DNA of 64,000 nt, from NCBI RefSeq assembly GCF_011947265.1, contig NZ_JAATHD010000013.1, positions 1-64,000 on the forward strand. The letters run 5' to 3'. Within the stretch, counting starts at the first letter, position 1, and every line of letters begins with the position of its first letter. Under the pieces are notes generated by a model. It worked only from the letters and a program-made list of their open reading frames with translations. It was not told the origin of the DNA and did no database searches. Of this stretch, positions 1 through 8,661 are shown in pieces. The stretch is from Paenibacillus sp. HB172176. GTDB lineage: Bacteria; Bacillota; Bacilli; Paenibacillales; Paenibacillaceae. The translations under genes and the position numbers were made by a program.

Positions 1-32
1 CGCAGCCAGAGTAAGCCGACACGCTCGAAAAA

Positions 33-108
33 CGACATTTAATTTCGGGCGCTACAGTCCATGGTTTCAAACTGTACGGCGAATCTACCAAGCATTTGCT
101 TAGACCCC
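33..108. repeat. left arm of a ~75-bp inverted repeat
   Basis: This segment is an imperfect reverse complement of bases about 605-679. The best block, around CTACAGTCCATGGTTTCAAACTG, is nearly identical in both arms, and similarity continues outward and inward for about 75 bases. The two arms enclose about 500 bases with no credible gene. It could be the end of a miniature transposable element, a relic of an insertion sequence, or a duplicated regulatory region. Confidence 0.6.
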
Positions 109-604
109 AAACTGAATCCACCACGAGCGACAACACCTCCTGTAAAAAAAGAGGTTTATTTCACATGCCCTGCTTCTCTAATGTTGCGCACTTTCCACAC
201 AGTAGTTCATGTGAATGACGGAATAGACTAAATTTCAAAACTTGTTTTCCATAATTCGGAGATCCTAGTAGAGTCCGCAACGAAGGCATCACGGATTCAG
301 GTTAACATATGCATTTGAAATAAATCAACCACTTTTTACAATAAATTCCTTGTTTTTTCGACAATAACTTTCTTTTGACAATAGAGATGGTATATTGTGT
401 CCAACTGAATCTGTGATGTCATCAGTTCCTAGTCTCATATTAAGCTCGAGTGTTAGGTAAATAGTGATAAATTATTTGATTGATATGACACCGTCAGGGA
501 TAGACTTGTGTAAGAGCTACTATGCGATACAACCAAGGCATGCGATATAACCCCTTTGATCTAAAAGGGGCTATTATCGTGGTTGCGGCTATTGTGTAGT
601 TGTT
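109..604. other. gene-free stretch between inverted repeat arms
   Basis: No convincing coding region was found on either strand. The stretch is AT-rich in the middle and holds one compact hairpin at about 550-569 (CCCCTTT, six-base loop, AAAGGGG). No RNA family was recognised. Confidence 0.4.
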
Positions 605-679
605 GGACTAGGCGAATGCTTAAAAGATTCGATGCTCAGTCTGAAACCATGGACTGTAACACCCAGAATTAAATTTCGT
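605..679. repeat. right arm of the ~75-bp inverted repeat
   Basis: Inverted partner of 33-108. It ends about 20 bases beyond the 3' end of the lyase gene that reads in from the right, so if the enclosed unit is mobile it sits just downstream of that gene. Confidence 0.6.
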
Positions 680-700
680 TTGTTGAGTATGACGGTTGAA

Positions 701-2923
701 TTAGTTAGCCCGCGGCATATGCATCTCGGGCAGAGGCACCTTGCCCCAATCGATGTCGGACGCCAGGTAGAAGCTGGTGTAGCAGGGCTGGTTATAGACG
801 ACGTTCTGCCAGGCGACGCCGGTTCTGTATTGGGCGTCGTGCATGAGCGTGTACAGCTTTCGGTCGGTAAGCTCAGTGCTTGTGTAGATTCGGATCGCCA
901 AGCTGTCCGCGGTTCGCACCAGAAGCTCCTCCCGCCAGTCTCCCCATATATCGGCGACCAGGCAAGGATTGCCCTTCGTTCCGTTGTTGGACCGCGCCCC
1001 TTCCGCCGTCAGCAGGCGGCCGCGCTTCCAATCCTCGATCGTCACGGGCGAGTCGAAGGTTCCGCTAATAATCTGCGTCGTCATATTCGCCGCCCACTTG
1101 ATGTTCATATTGGTGCTCGGCGCCTTGGCATCCATAAGCTCGCCCCTGGCCGTCATTAAGCCGAAGGATGCCGGGCCTTTCACATCTTCGCTGGGCCATA
1201 CCTGCATTCCTTTATAATCGGGGTCAACCTGTCCCGTCATCCCGCGTCCGACATCCTCGGTCGCGAAGCCCCCGAACAGCACCTCGCCGGTAGCCGCATC
1301 GCGCAGCGTGTAGCCGTAGGGCCCCCATACTCCGCTTTCATGCACCATAAAAATCTCCAGCCCGGGTCGATCCGGGTCGATGTTCGCGACATGAAGAGCG
1401 TCACCATGTCCCAGCTTGACGAGCCTCCCGGGAGCCGCACTCCCTTCCGGCAGCACACCCTTCGAGCTGTACAGCAGGCTGCCGTCATGATCAAGCGTGG
1501 CCGAGCCGTAAATAATTTCCTGGCAGCCGTCCCCGTCGACATCCGCTACGCTCAAGGAGTGGGCGCCTTGTCCGGCAAGCTCGCCCCATATCGGACTCCG
1601 GCCGTCCTGCTCGCGCAGCGTGTCGCCGAACGGGTTGTTCATCGCGACCCAGCCGCTGTCCGCGCACCATGTCTCTCGAAGCTGCTCCCCGTCCCACGAA
1701 TAGGCGACAACGACAGCCCTCGTATAATAGCCTCGCGCAAACAGGGCATAGGGCTTGCTGCCGTCCAGATAAGCGACTCCCGCAAGGAAGCGGTCGACCC
1801 GGTTGCCGGGCTCGATGCGATTCCACGAATAATCGCCCCACATCAGCCCGTCGTCATGACGTCCGGGGTTGTAGCGAATCGTCTCCAGCTCCTCGCCCGT
1901 CTCGCCGCGGAAGACGCTCAAATATTCCGGGCCTTTCAGAATGAAGCCTTCGATAGCTCTCAGATTGTTGCGTTTGCTGCGACTCGGCGCATAGTCGTCG
2001 AAGAAATAATCGGCGAGTCGCTCCGCGTCCGCGCGGGACAAGGGATAGCTGCAGGCGCGCGCAATACCGAAGCACTCCTCAAGAGAAGCCGGCCAATGCC
2101 CGGCGAGCACCTCCTCATGCGCATGCCAGCCGAGGAACAGCTGCACAATATGCTCATAGTAGTCCTCGGCGCTGCAGCGATAATCGTCTGCGTGGCCGTA
2201 ACCGGCGGCGATGTCCTCGGGCGGCATCGTAATGTACGCTTCGGATAGCAGACGGCCTCCCGGGTCGCGCTTGACAACGCGCGTGCCCGGAGCCGTCTTG
2301 AGCATGACCTCCGCCTTCCCGTCTCCGTCGAAATCATAGACCAGGAGCTGGGTGTAGTGGGCGCCCGCCCGTATATTTACGCCGAGATCGATACGATACA
2401 GCAGCGTTCCGTCCAGCTTGTAGCAATCGACGTAGACAGGCCCGGTATAGCCGGAATGTGATACATCTTTGGCATTCGAAGGCTCCCATTTGACGAAAAA
2501 TTCATACTTTCCGTCCCCGTCCACATCGCCGATGCTCATATCGTTGGCGGAATAGCTATAGGCTTCTCCGGCAGGGGTAACGCCGTCCGCAGGCTTCTGC
2601 AGCGGAAGATCATAATAGCCGTTCTCCCAAGGCCGCGCCTCCTCGCTGCGGTCCATCTCCCGTCCGCTCTCGACGGCGCTTACCGCGTACGAGCAGGAGG
2701 GCGATCCGCCGCTGTCGAGATAGTTGGTGCTGTCGCTCACCTTCGCGATTAGCTCGCTGTCCCGGTACACATGGAAATCCCGGCCTGTAAGGCCCGACTC
2801 GCCATGCCCCGTCGCTTCATGACCAAGCAATCGCCAGCTGAGGAAGACGCCTTCGGAAGTAGCAATAGCGACCAAGCCGCGATCCAGATATTCAAGCTGC
2901 ATGAGGGAATCAACTCCATTCAT
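701..2923 (-). CDS. rhamnogalacturonan lyase, polysaccharide lyase family 11 (YesW/YesX-like)
   Basis: 740 residues. The enzyme family cleaves the rhamnose-galacturonate backbone of rhamnogalacturonan I by beta-elimination. The N-terminal QLEYLDRGLVAI block (9-20), the FHVYRD segment (about 50-55) and several calcium-type DxDGDG loops (133-138, near 197 and near 464) are typical of the PL11 beta-propeller. The HDDGLMWGDY stretch near residue 355 is another family signature. There is no signal peptide, so the enzyme probably acts in the cytoplasm on imported oligosaccharides, as YesX does in Bacillus subtilis, rather than like the secreted YesW. The start at 2923 has AAAGGA six bases upstream; an alternative ATG is seven codons in. 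It is divergent from the AraC regulator, which is its likely controller (inference). Confidence 0.93.
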   Translation of the reverse strand: MNGVDSLMQLEYLDRGLVAIATSEGVFLSWRLLGHEATGHGESGLTGRDFHVYRDSELIAKVSDSTNYLDSGGSPSCSYAVSAVESGREMDRSEEARPWENGYYDLPLQKPADGVTPAGEAYSYSANDMSIGDVDGDGKYEFFVKWEPSNAKDVSHSGYTGPVYVDCYKLDGTLLYRIDLGVNIRAGAHYTQLLVYDFDGDGKAEVMLKTAPGTRVVKRDPGGRLLSEAYITMPPEDIAAGYGHADDYRCSAEDYYEHIVQLFLGWHAHEEVLAGHWPASLEECFGIARACSYPLSRADAERLADYFFDDYAPSRSKRNNLRAIEGFILKGPEYLSVFRGETGEELETIRYNPGRHDDGLMWGDYSWNRIEPGNRVDRFLAGVAYLDGSKPYALFARGYYTRAVVVAYSWDGEQLRETWCADSGWVAMNNPFGDTLREQDGRSPIWGELAGQGAHSLSVADVDGDGCQEIIYGSATLDHDGSLLYSSKGVLPEGSAAPGRLVKLGHGDALHVANIDPDRPGLEIFMVHESGVWGPYGYTLRDAATGEVLFGGFATEDVGRGMTGQVDPDYKGMQVWPSEDVKGPASFGLMTARGELMDAKAPSTNMNIKWAANMTTQIISGTFDSPVTIEDWKRGRLLTAEGARSNNGTKGNPCLVADIWGDWREELLVRTADSLAIRIYTSTELTDRKLYTLMHDAQYRTGVAWQNVVYNQPCYTSFYLASDIDWGKVPLPEMHMPRAN

Positions 2924-2932
2924 TATTATCCT

Positions 2933-2961
2933 TTTACTCTAACGCAATGAAAGGGTATAAT
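2933..2961 (+). promoter_or_regulatory. probable sigma-A promoter of the AraC gene
   Basis: TTTACT (2933-2938), a 17-base spacer, then TATAAT (2956-2961), reading toward the AraC gene. It overlaps the leader of the divergent lyase gene, so one bound regulator could affect both directions. Confidence 0.55.
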
Positions 2962-3042
2962 CTTCTGTAAATCTTGCCTAAAATGTTCAAAAAGTCGCAT
3001 TTATTGCACAAATTCTGCGCCGAAAGAACAGGAGCATCTCTC

Positions 3043-3852
3043 ATGATCATCTTCTATAACGATGCAAATACCATCAAAATCGATTACCGCATACGAAGCG
3101 GCAGCTTCACAATGGAGGGCCATCATGCCCATGACAGCTACGAGCTCTATTATCTGTTCAGCGGGGAACGCGATTTCTTCATTCGCGATCGGACTTATCG
3201 GGTGAGACAGGGAAGCTTCGCGTTCGTGGAGAAGGAGGAACTGCATCGCACGATTGATACGGGCACGTCAAATCATGAGCGGATTGTTATCAATTTCACG
3301 GATGCGCTGTTGTTCGGGTTGCCGCGCTGCGGGCACAACGGCGTCATAACGCTGCCGCCGCAGGAGCAGTTCAAGGGAGAGGCAATTCTGCGCGAGCTCG
3401 TGGCCGAGACGCAAGGCGACGCGGAAGGGCGCGACGTGATGCTCGAAGCGCTGCTTCGGCAATTGCTGCTGCTGGTCTTCCGAGCACAGACGAAGTCGTC
3501 CCAGCAACAGGAGCATCAGCCTTCTGCCGTTCACCGAATGATGTCGGAGATTGCCTCCTACATCAGTGCGAATTGTGAAGATTCGCTGCTCCTGAAAGAT
3601 GTAGCGGAGCGTTTCTTCATCAGCCCGTACTATCTGAGCCGCAAGTTCAAGCAGTGCACAGGCTTCGGCTTCGCGGAATATGTGCAGCTCGTACGCATTC
3701 GGGAAGCGCAGCGGCTGCTGCGAGAGACGAATCTTGCGATGCTCGAGGTGGCGGATCGATGCGGAATCGGGGCGCTCGCTCATTTCCACAAGCTGTTCAA
3801 GAGGATTAGCGGCTGCTCGCCGCTGCAATACCGCAAGCGCTATCGCGCATAG
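3043..3852 (+). CDS. AraC-family transcriptional regulator with N-terminal cupin
   Basis: 269 residues from ATG 3043, chosen because CAGGAG lies eight bases upstream; an in-frame ATG at 2974 lacks such a site. Residues about 20-90 form a cupin-like sensing domain (HAHDSYELYYLFSG, FVEKEELHR). The last 100 residues hold two helix-turn-helix motifs of the AraC type (ISPYYLSRKFK, then VADRCGI..LAHFHKLFKR). The arrangement matches regulators of pectin and sugar genes that sense a small sugar. Its divergent position makes the rhamnogalacturonan lyase the obvious target. It is a single-domain cytoplasmic regulator, unlike the membrane AraC protein at 35.6 kb. Confidence 0.9.
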   Translation: MIIFYNDANTIKIDYRIRSGSFTMEGHHAHDSYELYYLFSGERDFFIRDRTYRVRQGSFAFVEKEELHRTIDTGTSNHERIVINFTDALLFGLPRCGHNGVITLPPQEQFKGEAILRELVAETQGDAEGRDVMLEALLRQLLLLVFRAQTKSSQQQEHQPSAVHRMMSEIASYISANCEDSLLLKDVAERFFISPYYLSRKFKQCTGFGFAEYVQLVRIREAQRLLRETNLAMLEVADRCGIGALAHFHKLFKRISGCSPLQYRKRYRA

Positions 3853-3931
3853 CAATGATGCTTACTTATAAGTAAGTTCCCTACTAATCATTCCTAAGCG
3901 ATGCTAAGCTGATGTTAACCAAATCGAGGAA

Positions 3932-3953
3932 GGCGTCCATAGGAATGGACGCC
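3932..3953. terminator. hairpin between convergent AraC and TetR genes
   Basis: GGCGTCCAT, four-base loop AGGA, ATGGACGCC: a perfect nine-pair stem. On the minus strand it is followed by a T-rich run, so it most likely ends the TetR transcript. A separate perfect 16-base palindrome, CTTACTTATAAGTAAG, lies at 3861-3876 just after the AraC stop codon. Confidence 0.5.
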
Positions 3954-3993
3954 GGACAATCGGGCATATGGTATGGGGCTGACTTGCGCAAGG

Positions 3994-4596
3994 TTAGCTT
4001 CTTACCGACTCCGCGTCCAATCGCCGCACGGCTCTCCAGAAGGAACCAATCGCTTCTCGCACGGAGAGATCCGTCAGCTCGATATTGCCTTGAAGATGAG
4101 CTTTCATCATATAGACGAGCGCGCCGTAGTGCATCTGAACCATGATTTTCGGGTCCAGCGGGATGAACTGCTCCTGCTGGACGGCTTCTTCATAGAGCTT
4201 ATTCATCGGTCCGCACCAGCCCTCCACATAGACGGCTTGCTTCACCTCGTCGTAGATATACGGCGAGAAGGAATACTGCTCGATGAATTGAAAGCCTTGC
4301 GGATAGGTTTGGCCAAGCTCGACAACACGATTCCAGCCCAGCTCGAATCTCTCGCGAATCGTGCCTCCTCGCCCTAAGCCCTCGCGTACGTACTCGCCGT
4401 TAAATGTAACAATAGCTTTATATAATTCATTCACAATATCTTCCTTGCTCTTAAAATAATGATAAATATTCCCTGTAGATACCTTCGATTCCTTGGCGAT
4501 CAGCGCCATCGAGGTAGCCTGGATCTCCTTGCGGATAATCATATTCAGCGTCGTCTCAAGAACAGCTTGCTGCACCTTGTTATAGTTTTGAAACAT
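3994..4596 (-). CDS. TetR-family transcriptional repressor
   Basis: 200 residues from the ATG at 4596, preceded by GGAGGAG; the open frame extends further upstream but without a ribosome site. The N-terminal helix-turn-helix contains the family pattern IAKESKVSTGNIYHYFKSKEDIVNELY (about 29-55). The C-terminal part is the variable ligand-binding domain. A palindromic operator lies just upstream at 4623-4638, and two near-identical sites precede the dehydrogenase gene, so it probably represses itself and that gene. The inducer is unknown. Confidence 0.9.
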   Translation of the reverse strand: MFQNYNKVQQAVLETTLNMIIRKEIQATSMALIAKESKVSTGNIYHYFKSKEDIVNELYKAIVTFNGEYVREGLGRGGTIRERFELGWNRVVELGQTYPQGFQFIEQYSFSPYIYDEVKQAVYVEGWCGPMNKLYEEAVQQEQFIPLDPKIMVQMHYGALVYMMKAHLQGNIELTDLSVREAIGSFWRAVRRLDAESVRS

Positions 4597-4622
4597 AAAA
4601 CTCCTCCATTCCCGCCCATTAA

Positions 4623-4638
4623 AACGAACGTTCATTCT
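4623..4638. promoter_or_regulatory. candidate TetR operator 1
   Basis: On the minus strand it reads AGAATGAACGTTCGTT. It shares the core AGAAYGAACRTTC with two sites upstream of the dehydrogenase gene. It lies 27 bases before the TetR start codon, which fits autorepression. Confidence 0.7.
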
Positions 4639-4830
4639 AATGTTAGCATACTCGGGATGTCCGGTGCAGTCAATAACGAAGCATAGGATAGTCAGTTTCG
4701 TTATAGCGGCTAACAAACCAGGAAGACTGCGGCTGGCATCGGTTCGCATGGGCGGGGCGGTGGTCGTTGACTATTAAGCGGCAGCTTGTCATCCGAGTTT
4801 AGCCTCCGCTTCACACATCGGCAAGACGCT

Positions 4831-5649
4831 TCAACTGAAATTGTCGGCTATGGTTTCCAAATATTGCTCGATCGGCACGGAATTCCGAAGCTTCATCAGA
4901 TCGTTGCCCGCCTTTCCAACCACTGTACGGAACTGGTTGCTCCTTCTCGTCGCCAGATCTTCAATGGCATCCACGATAATTTTGGGATCATCCAGAGTAT
5001 CGTCGTCTCTTGCATTCATCGCTTGCAGGAGCTTCTCCATCAAGCCGTCATAGACATTAATGTTCGCATTCTTGCTCCAAACAATTCCTTCTTTGAAATT
5101 AGTTCCTTTTGAGCCGCCCTGTTCAATTAATCGAAGATCGATGCCCAGCGGCTTTAGTTCATAATACAAGCCTTCTGTCAATCCTTCCAGAGCAAACTTG
5201 GACATATTATAAAGCGAGCCGAGCGGCACGGCGGTCGTGAGCCCCATGAAGGAGCTAATATTAATGAACATGCCCCCTCCGACTGTTCTAAAATGCGGCA
5301 GAAACGCGCGAATCACATTAATCGGTCCTCGTGTATTCACGGCGAATTGCCAATCGATCGCATCTTCTTCGGCAAATTCCAACGGACCGTACGCGCCCAT
5401 TCCCGCGTTATTAATGACAACGTCGATGGTACCGAATTCGGCGATGGCCTTCTCCGCAGCAGACTGTACTTGATCGACCTTCGTTACATCCAATTTGTAA
5501 ATCTGGATGTTATCGTAGTTCGAGAGCTCCGTCTCCTTCTCCGGCGTGCGCATTGTCGCGGCGACATTCCAGCCGAGCTCGGCGAATCGGATCGCAGTCA
5601 ATTTGCCGAGTCCCGAGCTTGTTCCTGTTATGAATACCGTTTTTTTCAT
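4831..5649 (-). CDS. short-chain dehydrogenase/reductase (SDR)
   Basis: 272 residues from ATG 5649, which has GGAGG eight bases upstream; an ATG five codons earlier overlaps that site. The Rossmann fold is clear: GTSSGLG at 9-15 for NAD(P), NNAG at 80-83, catalytic Ser at 132/133, and Tyr147-x3-Lys151 (YNMSK). This is a classical SDR oxidoreductase of unknown substrate. The pairing with a TetR repressor and three shared operators suggests induction by an aldehyde, quinone or similar toxic compound (inference). Confidence 0.9.
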   Translation of the reverse strand: MKKTVFITGTSSGLGKLTAIRFAELGWNVAATMRTPEKETELSNYDNIQIYKLDVTKVDQVQSAAEKAIAEFGTIDVVINNAGMGAYGPLEFAEEDAIDWQFAVNTRGPINVIRAFLPHFRTVGGGMFINISSFMGLTTAVPLGSLYNMSKFALEGLTEGLYYELKPLGIDLRLIEQGGSKGTNFKEGIVWSKNANINVYDGLMEKLLQAMNARDDDTLDDPKIIVDAIEDLATRRSNQFRTVVGKAGNDLMKLRNSVPIEQYLETIADNFS

Positions 5650-5673
5650 AAACAAAACCTCCATTTAATATAA

Positions 5674-5689
5674 ATTGAACGTTCGTTCT
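5674..5689. promoter_or_regulatory. candidate TetR operator 2
   Basis: On the minus strand it reads AGAACGAACGTTCAAT. It lies between the dehydrogenase ribosome site and operator 3, within the expected promoter. Confidence 0.65.
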
Positions 5690-5706
5690 ATTAATTTAAA
5701 TATTAG

Positions 5707-5722
5707 ATCGAATGTTCATTCT
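5707..5722. promoter_or_regulatory. candidate TetR operator 3
   Basis: On the minus strand it reads AGAATGAACATTCGAT. It is 33 bases from operator 2, about three helical turns, so two repressor dimers could bind on one face. The remainder of 5723-5982 shows nothing further beyond the leader of the next gene. Confidence 0.65.
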
Positions 5723-5982
5723 ATAATAATGCGAACACCTTGCTTTGTCAATTATCATGACTCGCGATGTTTTAAAGGATGCCCTCCAGTTTGCTCAGCA
5801 TAATGCCGTCTCCTTTATGCAAATCCAGACTTCATGGCAAGTACGGAGCCTCGTGAGTTTGTTAAAGAGTTGGCGAGGGTGCTGGATGCGAAAACTTCCT
5901 GTTAAATTGTTATTAAATAGTATAATCTATACAGGAACTCTATCTGTAATCTGAACAATCATTGGGATGGGAGTAGGATGGA

Positions 5983-6849
5983 ATGGCTGTAAATGGACTA
6001 ATACCGATCTATAAATCGGGAAAAGCGCTTCTGCAGGAAATACAAGCAACGAAGCTCCCTGAAGGCGGGGTAGCCCTATGGAGCATGGGACAGGCCGGAG
6101 TTTTAATCAAAGGCAGCGCTTCCCATGAAGTAATTTGCATAGACCCTTATCTAACCTTTTCGATTGAAACGACTAATCCCCACACCGAATTCAAACGCGA
6201 AATTCCGCCGCCTCTCTCAGCTGAGGAGCTGCAAGCGGATACGATCCTTCTTACGCATTTCCATGGCGATCATATGGACCTTCCTACGATTGAAGGGGTG
6301 TACCGGTCCTATCCGGGCACACGATTCGTAGCGCCTGCAACGCATGCGCATCTGATTCGGGAGACGGGGGTGGAGTCGAGCCGTATCATTCCCGCAAAGC
6401 ATCTTCAACCCGTTTCCGGCAGAGGGATCTCCATAACGCCAGTGGCGGCCGCGCATACGCAGTATGAGACCGACTCGGAAGGCAATCACTGTTATTTGGG
6501 CTATTTTATTGAGATGAACGGGGTGCGAATTTATCATAGCGGCGATACCGTTGTCACGCCGGAGCTGCTAGAGCAAGCCAAAGCATTTAGGCCCCACATC
6601 TCCCTTCTGCCGATTAATGGTGGGGATTATGCGAGAACGTCGCGAGGGATCGTAGGCAACATGAGCTTTCGGGAGGCGGCGGACTTCGGCGTTGAGATTG
6701 GCACCGATCTTCTCATTCCCGTTCATTTCGATATGTTCCCCAATAATCGTGACAACCCGGCCTATTTTGTAGACTATTTGTTTCAAACCTATCGCGCTCA
6801 AAAACATCATATGATGGTTCCTGGAGAGCGATTGATCTATTTCAAATAG
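5983..6849 (+). CDS. metallo-beta-lactamase-fold hydrolase, UlaG-like
   Basis: 288 residues. The zinc site is complete: THFHGDH at 91-97 (His92, His94, Asp96, His97), His158, Asp188 in HSGDT, and His248 in PVHFDMF. The sequence resembles the L-ascorbate-6-phosphate lactonase UlaG subgroup of MBL-fold proteins, but many such proteins act on other substrates, so no reaction is claimed. GGGAG lies nine bases before the ATG. It stands alone between the SDR/TetR pair and the arsenic operon and ends in its own terminator. Confidence 0.85.
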   Translation: MAVNGLIPIYKSGKALLQEIQATKLPEGGVALWSMGQAGVLIKGSASHEVICIDPYLTFSIETTNPHTEFKREIPPPLSAEELQADTILLTHFHGDHMDLPTIEGVYRSYPGTRFVAPATHAHLIRETGVESSRIIPAKHLQPVSGRGISITPVAAAHTQYETDSEGNHCYLGYFIEMNGVRIYHSGDTVVTPELLEQAKAFRPHISLLPINGGDYARTSRGIVGNMSFREAADFGVEIGTDLLIPVHFDMFPNNRDNPAYFVDYLFQTYRAQKHHMMVPGERLIYFK

Positions 6850-6861
6850 CCTTTGAGCAGC

Positions 6862-6898
6862 AAACCTTGATGGGCCTCGTGCCTTTCAAGGTTTTTTT
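6862..6898 (+). terminator. Rho-independent terminator, recurring type
   Basis: AAACCTTGA (6862-6870) pairs with TCAAGGTTT (6886-6894), followed by a T run; an inner GGC/GCC pair extends the stem. Very similar hairpins occur at 32524 and 51342. Confidence 0.85.
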
Positions 6899-6904
6899 GT
6901 TAAC

Positions 6905-6942
6905 ATAGAATTATTCTATTTTATATTAGCGAATACTAATAT
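6905..6942. promoter_or_regulatory. candidate ArsR operators
   Basis: Two palindromes lie side by side: ATAGAATTATTCTAT (6905-6919) and ATATTAG-N6-CTAATAT (6923-6942). They sit just upstream of the likely promoter, where an ArsR/SmtB repressor of the operon would bind. Confidence 0.5.
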
Positions 6943-6947
6943 AACTA

Positions 6948-6975
6948 TTTACTTATATAATTGAATGTGTATAAT
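6948..6975 (+). promoter_or_regulatory. probable promoter of the arsenic operon
   Basis: TTTACT (6948-6953), a 16-base spacer, then TATAAT (6970-6975). The leader to the arsR start is about 40 bases. Confidence 0.5.
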
Positions 6976-7019
6976 AAGAATTGTCTTAAGAATGCGCAAC
7001 GAAAGAGGTGCAGCTTAGT

Positions 7020-7349
7020 TTGGAAACCGACAACATGGCAAGCATTGACGAAGTAGCGGAGTCGATGAAGCTCCTTGGAGATAAATCCCGCCTATCCATC
7101 TTGTCCATGCTCAGGTATGGGGAGATGTGCGTGTGTGACATTGTCGCGATATTGAACACAACGCAGCCGAATGTCAGTCAGCATCTGAAGAAGCTGAAGA
7201 GGGGCGGGCTTGTGGTCGAAACGAGACGCAAGCAGTGGATGTATTACGCCTTGAATATGGAAGACAAGCCTTATTTGAAGCAAATTATCGAAGGGCTTCC
7301 TTCCATGGAGGCACAGGTGAAGGCGGCGAAACCGCAAGATTGTTGTTAG
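7020..7349 (+). CDS. arsR: ArsR-family arsenic-responsive repressor
   Basis: 109 residues if translation starts at TTG 7020, which lies about 11 bases after AAGAGG; GTG 7008 overlaps that site and ATG 7035 is a further option. Winged-helix repressor of the ArsR/SmtB family. The metal-sensing motif CVCDI (Cys37, Cys39, Asp40) matches the classic ELCVCDL arsenite site, and the recognition helix is [14 protein letters not shown]. Binding of As(III) or Sb(III) should release it from DNA. The extreme C-terminus carries an extra CysCys pair. It is first in an operon with the pump, the reductase and the dioxygenase. Confidence 0.92.
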   Translation: METDNMASIDEVAESMKLLGDKSRLSILSMLRYGEMCVCDIVAILNTTQPNVSQHLKKLKRGGLVVETRRKQWMYYALNMEDKPYLKQIIEGLPSMEAQVKAAKPQDCC

Positions 7350-7362
7350 TTGGGGAGGCTCT

Positions 7363-8655
7363 ATGTTAGCGACTGCGTCCATTATTTTTCTTATTACATT
7401 GGTATTTGTCATTTGGCAGCCGAGAGGCCTGAACATTGGCTGGTCCGCCAGCGGGGGAGCGGTCATTGCGCTGATCTGCGGCGTTGTGAGCTTCCATGAT
7501 GTATGGGATGTGACCCAGATTGTCTGGAATGCGACCTTGGCGTTTGTGGCGGTTATTCTTATCTCCTTGATTCTGGACGAAATCGGGTTCTTCGAATGGG
7601 CTGCGCTGCATATGGCCCGGTCCGCCAAGGGGAACGGCACGGTGATGTTCATCTATGTCATTCTGCTTGGAGCCGCCGTCGCTGCTTTCTTCGCGAATGA
7701 CGGAGCGGCCTTGATCCTGACTCCGATCGTCCTGGCGATGGTTCGGGCATTGAAATTCGATGAGCGGATGATTCTTCCGTTTATAATGGCGAGCGGCTTC
7801 ATATCCGATACGGCTTCCTTGCCGCTTGTCGTAAGCAACCTCGTCAATATTGTCTCGGCGGATTTCTTCGGAATCGGATTTGTGGAGTATGCCAGCCGCA
7901 TGATCGTTCCGACGCTCTTCTCCATTGGAGCCAGCTTGCTTGTTCTGTATCTCTTCTACCGGCGAAGCATTCCGAAGCACTATGATCTCGCCCAGGTCAA
8001 GCAGCCGATCGACGCCATCAAGGATATGCGATTATTCCGAATCTCCTGGGTCATTCTAGCGGTTCTCCTTGTCGCTTATTTAATCAGCGAGTTCATTGAA
8101 GTGCCGGTGTCTATCATCGCAGGAGTTGCGGCCATCGTATTTCTTCTGCTGGCCAGGCAAAGCCGGGAGATTCATACCTGGAAGCTGGTGAAGGGCGCGC
8201 CTTGGGCGGTTGTCGTCTTTTCGATCGGCATGTATGTGGTCGTGTATGGTCTTCGCAACGTCGGCTTGACCGATGAGCTTGGCGATCTATTCGAGTGGGT
8301 CGGCGATCAGGGATTATTCGTCGCGACCGTTGGCTCCGGCTTTATCGCCGCGATTTTGTCGTCCATGATGAACAACATGCCTACGGTTATGATCGACGCC
8401 TTGGCGATTGACGGCACGAATGCAATCGGCATCCTGCGGGAAGCCTTCATCTATGCCAACGTCATCGGCTCGGATCTCGGTCCCAAGATTACGCCGATCG
8501 GTTCCCTTGCCACCTTGTTATGGCTTCATGTTTTGCAGGTCAAGGGCGTTAAGGTTTCTTGGGGGGCGTACTTCAAGACAGGCGTCATTCTTACCGTTCC
8601 GGTATTGCTGATCACCTTGACCGGCCTCTATCTGTGGCTGAGGATCGTGAATTAA
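7363..8655 (+). CDS. arsB: arsenite efflux permease, ArsB/NhaD-type ion transporter
   Basis: 430 residues, 13 bases after arsR with GGGGAGG at the start. Almost the whole length is hydrophobic, with about eleven or twelve membrane segments. The motif [18 protein letters not shown] and the later [14 protein letters not shown] are hallmark sequences of the ArsB family, which exports arsenite and antimonite driven by the proton gradient. The length is typical. No arsA ATPase gene is present, so it should work as a secondary carrier. Confidence 0.92.
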   Translation: MLATASIIFLITLVFVIWQPRGLNIGWSASGGAVIALICGVVSFHDVWDVTQIVWNATLAFVAVILISLILDEIGFFEWAALHMARSAKGNGTVMFIYVILLGAAVAAFFANDGAALILTPIVLAMVRALKFDERMILPFIMASGFISDTASLPLVVSNLVNIVSADFFGIGFVEYASRMIVPTLFSIGASLLVLYLFYRRSIPKHYDLAQVKQPIDAIKDMRLFRISWVILAVLLVAYLISEFIEVPVSIIAGVAAIVFLLLARQSREIHTWKLVKGAPWAVVVFSIGMYVVVYGLRNVGLTDELGDLFEWVGDQGLFVATVGSGFIAAILSSMMNNMPTVMIDALAIDGTNAIGILREAFIYANVIGSDLGPKITPIGSLATLLWLHVLQVKGVKVSWGAYFKTGVILTVPVLLITLTGLYLWLRIVN

Positions 8656-8661
8656 CCAACG

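Noticed and set aside
632-1159. 175-codon plus-strand frame running from the inverted repeat into the lyase gene
   Set aside because: It overlaps the lyase C-terminus in antisense and lacks a ribosome site.
1340-2248. 302-codon open frame on the plus strand inside the lyase gene
   Set aside because: Antisense shadow of a well-supported PL11 gene; no ribosome site and no protein-family pattern.
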